5,970 bases of DNA from Clostridiales bacterium UBA3680 (GTDB lineage Bacteria; Bacillota; Clostridia; Lachnospirales; CAG-274), in assembly GCA_002372875.1 (NCBI GenBank), contig DFJD01000057.1, positions 694 through 6,663 of the forward strand, in the 5' to 3' direction. This document shows, piece by piece, positions 1-5,061 of the stretch. Numbering within the stretch: the stretch's first letter is position 1; each line of letters starts with the position of its first letter. A program made the position numbers and the translations under genes. The notes under the pieces were generated by a model. It was not told where the DNA came from, made no database searches, and worked only from the letters and a program-made list of their open reading frames with translations.

Positions 1-36
1 AGTGGAATTAGTATTAAGCAAGAAAGGAAAAGATAA
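1..36 (+). other. Leader of the alpha-subunit gene or 3' tail of an upstream gene
   Basis: Frame 1 is open from the window edge and reads SGISIKQERKR before a TAA that directly abuts the ATG at 37. This could be the last codons of an upstream gene, and a NifH-like reductase gene would be the expected neighbour, but eleven residues do not identify it. Against a coding reading, positions 4-16 carry a 13-mer found again, inverted, at 4117-4129 in the other intergenic region, which suggests a regulatory site. A purine-rich ribosome binding site (AAAGGAAA, 24-31) precedes the ATG. Coding or non-coding cannot be settled from these 36 bases. Confidence 0.35.
4..16 (+). promoter_or_regulatory. First copy of the 13-mer GGAATTAGTATTA
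   Basis: This exact 13-base match to 4117-4129 (opposite strand) lies 20 bases upstream of the alpha-subunit start codon. A 13-base identity between the upstream regions of two operon parts is rare by chance in about 6 kb. It could be a binding site for the locus regulator. The caveat is that this stretch may be the coding end of an upstream gene. Confidence 0.35.
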
Positions 37-1497
37 ATGGGTATATACAAAAATACTCCCGAAGTGGAAGTAAGGGAGAGAAGATTACATTCAACGCTTT
101 TCTATAACGGCGATGCGCAAGATCTTATTGATAGATCCAACAGAAAAGAGCTTGTCTGTAAAAGAGGATATTACGGACAATGCTCCGATTGTTCGGAGGG
201 CTGCGCCGAGACGCAAACTCTTTTTATAAGAGATGCGGCGGTAGTTGGGCATGCACCTATAGGCTGCTCGGGCGGTTCTTCAACACAAAATATTATGGCA
301 AGAAATGTATCGGTATCAAGAAACGGCGTTTTGCATTCCGTAAAGTACATAAGCACCAATATTCAAGAAAAAGATACTGTTTATGGCGCTGCGGAAAAGC
401 TCAGAGGAGCCATATTGGAAGCAGACCGCAGATTTTCTCCGAAAGCCATATTTATAGAATCGTCATGCGCATCGGGTATAATAGGAGAAGATCTTGAAAG
501 CATAGCCTCGGTAACATCCGATGAACTGGGATATCCCGTTATACCCGTTTACTGCGAAGGCTTTAAGTCAAGATTGTGGTCCACGGGATTTGACAGTGCA
601 TATCACGCTCTTTTAAGGCTTGTAGAGCCTGCAAGGGAGAAGAAAAAGGATGTTGTGAATGTATTCGGCTTCAACGGTTCCGATACATTTTCTCCTCTTC
701 TTTCAAAATTGGGTTTAAAGACAAATTATGTCGCTCCCCTTGCAAGTGTGGATGATATAAAGCATATAAGTGAAGCTGCCTGCAATACACAGGTATGCAA
801 AACGCTTTCGACTTACATAACAGCCGTTATGGAAGAGGAATACGGAGTTCCCGAGGTAAATGCACCGTCGCCATTCGGCATAAGTTGGACGGATGAATGG
901 CTCAGAGAGATAGCAAAGCTGACGGGCAAGGAGGAAATAGTCGAGGATGTGATAGAAAGCGAGCATAAGAGAATAGCTCCCGAAATAGAACGCTTAAAGA
1001 AGCTTATCGCAGGCAAGAGAGTTTATGTTATATCGGGAGATTCTTTCTGCCACAATCTTGGTAATATACTTAAGGATTTTGATGTAAAGCTTATAGGCTT
1101 TAACGCACTTCATCACGATGCACACCCCGATAAAGAAGGTCAAAAGAATACTTTGGAGGATCTCGTCAGAGATAACGGAAATATACAAAACGTAACGGTC
1201 TGCAATAAGCAGCCTTATCAGCTGGTAAAGATAATCAAGAGATTGAACCCCGATCTCGTTATAGTGCGTCACGGGCAAGTATCAAATGCAGCCACAAGGC
1301 TTGGCATTCCCATAATATTCGAGGGAGATGCAAATTATAGCTGCGGATATGACGGCGCCGTGAGAATGGGCAAAAGAATTTACGAAGCCATAAGAACGAA
1401 AAAACTCGTTGAGAATATATCAAAGCACGTTGAATTTCCGTATACCGATTGGTGGATGGACGAGGTAGAGGATCCTTTCGTTTTTGAGGGAAAATAA
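37..1497 (+). CDS. Nitrogenase-like component 1, alpha (NifD-like) subunit
   Basis: This 486-residue protein belongs to the nitrogenase component 1 / oxidoreductase family and should be a cytoplasmic subunit of an alpha2beta2 complex with the next gene. Seen in the sequence: P-cluster cysteine counterparts at C56 (GCAETQ), C77 (HAPIGC) and C144 (SSCASGIIGEDL), and a counterpart of the FeMo-cofactor ligand Cys275 at C254, followed by YITAVMEEEYGVP. The conserved CEGF turn (173-176) is present, but the positions of Gln191 and His195 are W181 and F185. Arg359 aligns with S336. The cofactor-histidine region reads EGDANYSCGYDG (429-440), placing glycine where His442 should be. Extra cysteines C41, C49 and C52 lie just before C56. 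The start has an AAAGGAAA ribosome binding site 5 nt upstream. The family is clear. Substrate is unknown, and loss of N2-binding residues argues against nitrogen fixation. Alternatives are a methylthio-alkane-reductase-type or other group IV enzyme. Confidence 0.92.
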   Translation: MGIYKNTPEVEVRERRLHSTLFYNGDAQDLIDRSNRKELVCKRGYYGQCSDCSEGCAETQTLFIRDAAVVGHAPIGCSGGSSTQNIMARNVSVSRNGVLHSVKYISTNIQEKDTVYGAAEKLRGAILEADRRFSPKAIFIESSCASGIIGEDLESIASVTSDELGYPVIPVYCEGFKSRLWSTGFDSAYHALLRLVEPAREKKKDVVNVFGFNGSDTFSPLLSKLGLKTNYVAPLASVDDIKHISEAACNTQVCKTLSTYITAVMEEEYGVPEVNAPSPFGISWTDEWLREIAKLTGKEEIVEDVIESEHKRIAPEIERLKKLIAGKRVYVISGDSFCHNLGNILKDFDVKLIGFNALHHDAHPDKEGQKNTLEDLVRDNGNIQNVTVCNKQPYQLVKIIKRLNPDLVIVRHGQVSNAATRLGIPIIFEGDANYSCGYDGAVRMGKRIYEAIRTKKLVENISKHVEFPYTDWWMDEVEDPFVFEGK

Positions 1498-1511
1498 GGA
1501 GGCAATTTGGA

Positions 1512-2870
1512 ATGAGTAAATATATAGAGCAGCCGAGATTCGGCTGTGCCCTTGCGGGTCAGCAGACAGTTCTTGCTATCCCCGGGGCAAGACCTATAGT
1601 GCACGCAGGTCCGGGATGCTCAAGCAAGGCTACGCAGTTTGCGGGTGCCGGCTCGGGTTATCAGGGTGACAGCGTCGGAGGCGGTGCGCATATATCGTGT
1701 ACCAATTCGGGAGAACAGGAAGTCGTTTTCGGCGGAGAAAATAAGCTGCGAAATCTTATAGACGGAGCGTTAAAGGTGATAAAGGGCGATCTCTTCGTAG
1801 TGCTTACGGGCTGTACATCCGATATAATAGGGGATGATTCCATACAAGCCGCAAAAGATTTTGCCGAGGAGGGTTTCCCGATAGTAGGTACCGAAACAGC
1901 CGGATTTAAGGGTAATTCCTATTACGGACACCATAGAGTGACAGAGGCGATAATAGAGCAGTTTATCGGGAATGTAACGCCAAATGTGCGCAAAGGTCTT
2001 GTAAATGTCCTCTCTGTAGTGCCATATCAGGATCCGTTTTGGAGAGGTGATCTTTCGGAAATAAAAAGTCTTCTCGAAAAATTGGGTTTGGAGGTAAATA
2101 TACTCTTTGGGGCTTCTTCGGGCGGAGTATCCGAATGGAAGGATATACCCAATGCAGAGTTTAACATTGTGCTTTCTCCTTGGGTAGGACTGGAAACGGC
2201 GGAACTCTTAAAGAGAAAATACAAAACTCCTTATATCCAAATCCCTATTATTCCCGTAGGAGCAGAGAGGACAGCGGAGTTTTTACGAAAAATAACGGAA
2301 TATGCGGGACTTGATAAGGAAAAAACAGAAAAGCTCATAGAGAAAGAGAGCAAAGTATTTTACAATTATTTGACCTCGATAGGCGATTTCGTCTTTGAGT
2401 TCAGAGATAATCTTCCCGTGGAACTTTATGTGGTGGCAGACAGCGCTTATGCCATAGGCGTAACGGATTTTCTCGTGAATGAATTGGGGTTCATACCTAT
2501 GGGGATATACATAACGGATGACCCCTCCGAAAAGCACAGGAAAAATATAGAAAATACATTCTATGCACTTTCCGATGATCTTAAGGATACACTTAAGTTT
2601 GAAACTGACGGCGGTCTTATACAGGAGGATATAAAAAAGAAACTAAACGGTTCTCGCCGAGCAATATTTTTCGGCAGCGATTGGGAAAAGTTTTTAGCAC
2701 AGGATACGGGCAATAATTTTGCATTCTTGTCCCTGCCGATAAATCAGAAAGTAATAACCAACGAAACGATAGTTGGTTTTAACGGCGGTGCGCAGCTTAT
2801 CGGAGCCGCCTACAACAGCATATTCAATAAAGGCGCAGGCGCCGTATCGAGAAGACAGCTGGATGTGTAA
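1512..2870 (+). CDS. Nitrogenase-like component 1, beta (NifK-like) subunit
   Basis: This 452-residue nitrogenase component 1 family protein is the likely partner of the upstream alpha subunit. It starts 14 nt after that gene, with an AAGGAGG ribosome binding site (1496-1502) overlapping the upstream stop codon, so the pair is almost certainly cotranscribed. The three beta-side P-cluster cysteines are visible: C12 (RFGCALAG), C36 (IVHAGPGC) and C101 (VVLTGCTSDIIGDD). A further cysteine, C63, lies in a glycine-rich stretch. The region corresponding to Ser188 of NifK reads ETAGF (about 127-131), so that serine is not kept. The N-terminus is short, with only 11 residues before the first P-cluster cysteine, whereas molybdenum-type NifK has a long extension; the total length is nearer AnfK or NifK-like paralogues. 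The C-terminal FNGGAQLI segment is typical of the family. Together with alpha C56/C77/C144 this supports a complete six-cysteine P-cluster site. NifN-like scaffold function is possible but less likely given all three cysteines. Confidence 0.92.
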   Translation: MSKYIEQPRFGCALAGQQTVLAIPGARPIVHAGPGCSSKATQFAGAGSGYQGDSVGGGAHISCTNSGEQEVVFGGENKLRNLIDGALKVIKGDLFVVLTGCTSDIIGDDSIQAAKDFAEEGFPIVGTETAGFKGNSYYGHHRVTEAIIEQFIGNVTPNVRKGLVNVLSVVPYQDPFWRGDLSEIKSLLEKLGLEVNILFGASSGGVSEWKDIPNAEFNIVLSPWVGLETAELLKRKYKTPYIQIPIIPVGAERTAEFLRKITEYAGLDKEKTEKLIEKESKVFYNYLTSIGDFVFEFRDNLPVELYVVADSAYAIGVTDFLVNELGFIPMGIYITDDPSEKHRKNIENTFYALSDDLKDTLKFETDGGLIQEDIKKKLNGSRRAIFFGSDWEKFLAQDTGNNFAFLSLPINQKVITNETIVGFNGGAQLIGAAYNSIFNKGAGAVSRRQLDV

Positions 2871-2876
2871 TGAGAT

Positions 2877-2885
2877 TGCTATAAT
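2877..2885 (+). promoter_or_regulatory. Candidate extended -10 promoter upstream of the regulator gene
   Basis: TGCTATAAT is a full extended -10 element (TGn plus TATAAT). No TTGACA-like -35 is visible at the right distance, as is common for extended -10 promoters. A start about 7 nt downstream would fall at about 2892, the left end of the large inverted repeat. The related sequence TTGCTATATT sits upstream of the NifX-like genes. Motif match only. Confidence 0.4.
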
Positions 2886-2902
2886 ACAACAGATTTCATT
2901 AA

Positions 2903-2944
2903 GGGCGCCTCTAAAAATTATATTCATAATTTTTAGAAGTTCCC
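2903..2944. mobile_element. 42-nt palindromic mini-element flanked by TTAA
   Basis: The segment begins GGGCGCCTCTAAAAATTA (2903-2920) and ends with TAATTTTTAGAAGTTCCC (2927-2944). The arms pair over 18 positions with three mismatches around a 6-nt loop. TTAA lies on both sides (2899-2902 and 2945-2948). Removing the segment and one TTAA restores a perfect arm of the surrounding inverted repeat, as expected of an insertion with target duplication. IS5-group elements duplicate a 4-bp YTAR target, which TTAA fits, so a non-autonomous derivative is possible; that family link is an inference. The alternative is one helix of a native three-way-junction RNA. Confidence 0.5.
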
Positions 2945-2982
2945 TTAAGTCAAATCGGCAAAGGAAATTTTGGTAATGCGGA

Positions 2983-2996
2983 AAAGCGAAAGCTTT
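2983..2996 (+). other. GNRA-capped small hairpin inside the inverted repeat
   Basis: A perfect 5-bp stem, AAAGC/GCTTT, is closed by a GAAA tetraloop. It is flanked by a purine-rich symmetrical internal loop (GGA at 2980-2982 facing GGA at 2997-2999) and then a 3-bp TGC/GCA pairing (2977-2979 with 3000-3002). GNRA loops are typical of folded RNAs. This supports, but does not prove, that the element acts as RNA. It matches no riboswitch class I recognise. Confidence 0.4.
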
Positions 2997-3072
2997 GGAG
3001 CAGAAACAAAATTTCCTTTGCCGGAGCATTATTTGACTTAATGAAATCACTATGATAAGGAAGTGATGCTTC

Positions 3073-4119
3073 ATGTATAATGCTTTGTTGGTCTTTAACA
3101 ACATAGAGCTTTTGGATAAATTAAAGATATTAAATGTATGGGGTGAAGTATCCGACTTCAACATAAAAGCTGTACTCACAAGGGGAGATGAGGCTTATGA
3201 TGTGCTTAAAGCCGATGCCTTTGACCTCGTCATATCGGAGATAAGGATAATAGGCATAGATGGGCTCGCTCTTCTGCGAAGGGTGAGGGAAGAGGCGCTT
3301 TGTTCTCACTTTGTGCTTTGCAGCGAATTTCCCGATTTTAATTATGCAAGGCAGGGACTAATTTTGGGTGCGTACGATTATATAGTAAGCCCGTTTTCCG
3401 AGGAAGTGCTTTTTCAGATATTCAGCCGCATAAAGGAAGAACACAGCAGGCAAGAGGAGGACATACTGAAGGAGGGAGAACGTATAGCCTCACTTCTTAA
3501 AGCAGGCGATAATTCGGCAGAGGAACTGATATTCCAAAATATAGAGGATATATACAAAAATGAAAAGAATCTTATAGAAGCCGATAAAAAAGTCTGTCGC
3601 ATATACGAACTTACCATAGATCTTTTCTTTGCACAAAATGAGTGGCTGGATCTTTATTGCAGCAAAAATGAATACTTCGCCGTAAACGAGATCCACGAGG
3701 GAAATGCGGAAACATATAAAAACTATTATATAAACAATCTGAAAAAGATCTTTATATTTATGCACGAAATGATTCCCCGCACAACGGATGATCAGCTTAA
3801 AGCCGTCATTCTCTACGTGCTTTCAAATCCCGAGGATAATCTCAGACAGTCGGAAATTGCGGATAGATTTCATATCAACAGTACATTTTTGAGTACGATA
3901 TTTTCCGCAAAAACAGGCTTACGCTATGCCGACTTCGTGACGGTCGTAAAAATGAAGCGTGCATCTTTCAAGCTCAGATATACAAGTATCAAAGTTGCGG
4001 AGCTTGCCGAGCTTTTGGGGTATAAAAACGTAGTCTATTTTTCAAGGCTTTTCAGAAAATATTACGGGGTAAATCCTTCGGAATACAGAATTCCCGAAGG
4101 TCTTGATTATCAGATATAA
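3073..4119 (+). CDS. AraC-family response-regulator-like protein with degenerate receiver
   Basis: This 348-residue protein has a YesN-like plan: receiver-like domain at about 1-120, an unassigned middle (about 120-250), and an AraC-type DNA-binding domain at about 252-339. The latter has two helix-turn-helix units (about 258-279 and 307-332) and the typical ending VVYFSRLFRKYYGVNPSEYR. The receiver keeps its fold signature (DLVISEIRIIGIDGLALL, GAYDYIVSPF), but the phosphoacceptor aspartate is E56, the acidic pair is N9-N10, and the conserved lysine before PF is S106. Phosphorylation is therefore unlikely. No histidine kinase gene lies in the window. A ribosome binding site (AAGGAAGTGA, about 3058-3067) precedes the ATG. 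It sits between the reductase genes and the cofactor genes on the same strand and is a likely local transcription factor. Its ligand or signal is unknown. Confidence 0.88.
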   Translation: MYNALLVFNNIELLDKLKILNVWGEVSDFNIKAVLTRGDEAYDVLKADAFDLVISEIRIIGIDGLALLRRVREEALCSHFVLCSEFPDFNYARQGLILGAYDYIVSPFSEEVLFQIFSRIKEEHSRQEEDILKEGERIASLLKAGDNSAEELIFQNIEDIYKNEKNLIEADKKVCRIYELTIDLFFAQNEWLDLYCSKNEYFAVNEIHEGNAETYKNYYINNLKKIFIFMHEMIPRTTDDQLKAVILYVLSNPEDNLRQSEIADRFHINSTFLSTIFSAKTGLRYADFVTVVKMKRASFKLRYTSIKVAELAELLGYKNVVYFSRLFRKYYGVNPSEYRIPEGLDYQI

Positions 4120-4129
4120 TACTAATTCC
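4117..4129 (-). promoter_or_regulatory. Inverted copy of the 13-mer GGAATTAGTATTA
   Basis: Read on the minus strand this is GGAATTAGTATTA, identical to positions 4-16 on the plus strand just upstream of the alpha-subunit gene. It overlaps the regulator's stop codon (TAA, 4117-4119). A shorter copy, ATTAGTAT, lies at 4196-4203 on the plus strand, so two inverted copies bracket the candidate promoter at 4166-4174. This is consistent with an operator for the neighbouring AraC-type regulator, by inference from placement only. The two arms could instead pair in RNA. Confidence 0.4.
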
Positions 4130-4165
4130 CCTTCAAATCCTTTCCTCGTACCGAAAAAAAATCCT

Positions 4166-4174
4166 TGCTATATT
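4166..4174 (+). promoter_or_regulatory. Candidate extended -10 promoter for the NifX/NifX/NifB genes
   Basis: TGCTATATT fits an extended -10 element and shares TTGCTATA with the candidate promoter at 2877-2885. No good -35 is seen. Transcription would begin near 4181 and leave a leader of about 37 nt before the ATG at 4218. A short hairpin, AATCC (4160-4164) with GGATT (4177-4181), spans it. Confidence 0.35.
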
Positions 4175-4195
4175 ATGGATTGGCTTTAAAGGTAC

Positions 4196-4203
4196 ATTAG
4201 TAT
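4196..4203 (+). promoter_or_regulatory. Short copy of the ATTAGTAT motif before the NifX-like gene
   Basis: ATTAGTAT here is the inverted partner of ATACTAAT at 4119-4126. Just upstream, GGTAC (4191-4195) is complementary to GTACC (4148-4152). The motif ends two bases before the AGGAGG ribosome binding site (4205-4210), so protein binding downstream of the start, or RNA pairing here, could affect expression of 4218-4592. Confidence 0.3.
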
Positions 4204-4217
4204 AAGGAGGCGGCAAT

Positions 4218-4592
4218 ATGAGTTACAGAGTGGCTGTTTCATCCACTGACGGAAAGGTTGTAAATCAACATTTCGGCAGAACGGCTAAATTTTGGATATT
4301 GGAAGTAGAGAACGACGGTAAATATAAATGCGTAGATCTAAGAAATGTAGAGCACTGCTGCAAGGGCGCAGACCACAATGATGCAGCCCTGAACAGCGTA
4401 ATAGACGGCATAGAGGATTGCGGCTATGTGCTTGTATCGAAGATAGGAGACGGAGCAAGGCAGAGGCTTGAGGCGAGAAATATAGAGGCTTACGAGCTTC
4501 CGGGCATAATATCGGAATCAGTAGAGGATCTTGTAAAGCATTTGGAGATAAAGAAACTCGTTGATTCCTTTGTTTTTGAGAGTCAGGAGTGA
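4218..4592 (+). CDS. NifX/NifB-C-terminal-like cofactor-binding protein 1
   Basis: This 124-residue protein is a single dinitrogenase iron-molybdenum cofactor biosynthesis domain (the NifX, NafY and NifB C-terminal family). Family members bind NifB-co or FeMo-co and carry it between assembly proteins. Seen: the N-terminal strand RVAVSSTDG, the signature VNQHFGRTAKFWILEV with H18, a HCCKGADHND segment (46-55) with paired cysteines C47/C48 and H53, and a Rossmann-like ending KIGDGARQRLEARNIEAYELPG (75-96). The start is supported by an AGGAGG ribosome binding site (4205-4210). It is followed after 4 nt by a second protein with a similar N-terminus and then by NifB, so a role as NifB-product carrier, or as a split NifX domain of NifB, is likely. 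The family is clear; the exact cargo is not. Confidence 0.88.
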   Translation: MSYRVAVSSTDGKVVNQHFGRTAKFWILEVENDGKYKCVDLRNVEHCCKGADHNDAALNSVIDGIEDCGYVLVSKIGDGARQRLEARNIEAYELPGIISESVEDLVKHLEIKKLVDSFVFESQE

Positions 4593-4596
4593 TGCG

Positions 4597-5061
4597 GTGA
4601 GTTATAAAATAGCTGTGGCAACATCGGATGGCATAAATGTGGATCTAAGCTTCAAGGATACAAATTCTTTCTATATATACGATGTTAACGATTCGGGCGA
4701 ATACTCTTTATCGGATAAAAGAGAATACATAGAAGAGGATATAACAGAAAACATTGACAAAGTTTCGCAGCAGTGCGGCACAGTCTGTTCAAGCGGATGC
4801 TCGGACGGCAGAGGAAACGGCTGTGCGGGAGGTGCCTCAAAAAAGACGGAGCTTATAGCAGACTGCCGATGCGTACTCTGCACAAAAGCAGGGTTTAAGA
4901 TACAAAAGAGCCTTGAGAAAAAAGCAATAAGCCTTTTTGATGTGGAGACGACTATAGATAAAGCGTTTCGCAGAATAATACCTTATTTCTCGAGGGTAGA
5001 TAAGCATATAAATCTGCGTGGTTTCTCGGCAGAGAATGAGGAGGTGCCTGCGTATGAATAA
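4597..5061 (+). CDS. Cysteine-rich divergent NifX-like protein 2
   Basis: This 154-residue protein starts at GTG 4597, chosen because an AGGAG ribosome binding site (4585-4589) lies 7 nt upstream and the N-terminus then reads MSYKIAVATSDG, matching MSYRVAVSSTDG of the preceding protein. It resembles the NifX/NifB-C-terminal family (strand 3-8, DLSFKDTNSFYIYDV at 16-30, KAGFKIQKSLEKKAISLFDVE at 97-117), but the family HFG histidine is replaced by SF. A low-complexity insert carries C60, C64, C68 and C76, followed by C90, C92 and C95, which suggests iron-sulfur or metallocluster binding. It overlaps the NifB start by 8 nt, so translation is probably coupled. It may have arisen by duplication of the upstream gene with later divergence. 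A role in cluster transfer is inferred. Confidence 0.78.
   Translation: MSYKIAVATSDGINVDLSFKDTNSFYIYDVNDSGEYSLSDKREYIEEDITENIDKVSQQCGTVCSSGCSDGRGNGCAGGASKKTELIADCRCVLCTKAGFKIQKSLEKKAISLFDVETTIDKAFRRIIPYFSRVDKHINLRGFSAENEEVPAYE
5038..5045 (+). promoter_or_regulatory. Ribosome binding site that fixes the nifB start
   Basis: GAGGAGGT lies 8 nt before ATG 5054 inside the end of the previous gene. It supports 5054 over the upstream in-frame GTG at 5018, whose extra residues (VSRQRMRRCLR) do not resemble NifB. Confidence 0.75.

Larger units (their letters stand above)
2892..3048 (+). repeat. Long interrupted inverted repeat (35-bp stem) before the regulator gene
   Basis: If 2903-2944 plus one flanking TTAA is removed, the left arm reads GATTTCATTAAGTCAAAT and matches the reverse complement of 3031-3048 at all 18 positions. 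The stem then continues as a perfect 17-bp match between 2956-2972 and 3007-3023, with only a 7-nt bulge (3024-3030). The apical region (2973-3006) contains a smaller hairpin, AAAGC-GAAA-GCTTT, with a GNRA tetraloop. No run of T follows either arm, so it does not look like an intrinsic terminator. It could be a MITE-like repeat or a structured leader RNA. The regulator's ribosome binding site lies 8 nt past its right end. Confidence 0.85.

Noticed and set aside
180..497. Plus-strand 105-codon frame inside the alpha-subunit gene
   Set aside because: It lies in a different frame of the P-cluster-coding region, so it is a shadow frame.
37..2870. True dinitrogen-fixing NifDK, VnfDK or AnfDK
   Set aside because: Counterparts of His442, Gln191, His195 and Arg359 are absent by alignment, and the beta N-terminus is short. 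P-cluster cysteines alone do not show N2 fixation.
37..2870. Dark-operative protochlorophyllide reductase or CfbCD-type enzyme
   Set aside because: Those systems do not use NifB-derived clusters. Here Cys275 is kept, all six P-cluster cysteines are present, and nifB lies in the same locus.
2899..2948. Intrinsic terminator after the beta-subunit gene
   Set aside because: The hairpin is strong, but it is followed by GTCAAATCGG rather than a T tract.
2773..2976. Plus-strand 67-codon frame spanning the beta-subunit end and the repeat
   Set aside because: It overlaps conserved beta-subunit codons in another frame and then runs into the inverted repeat, with no sign of selection as protein.
2892..3048. 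Known riboswitch (molybdenum cofactor, c-di-GMP, cobalamin)
   Set aside because: The GNRA loop and junction shape invited comparison, but none of the conserved core sequences I know for these classes is present and the 35-bp stem is too long and too perfect.
2694..3179. Minus-strand open frame of 161 codons
   Set aside because: It runs antisense across the end of the beta subunit, the inverted repeat and the start of the regulator. Its translation shows no family motif and no good ribosome binding site was noted.
4561..4596. TTG start at 4561 for the second NifX-like protein
   Set aside because: The extra twelve residues overlap the previous gene and do not resemble the family, while GTG 4597 has a well-spaced AGGAG and gives an N-terminus matching the upstream paralogue.
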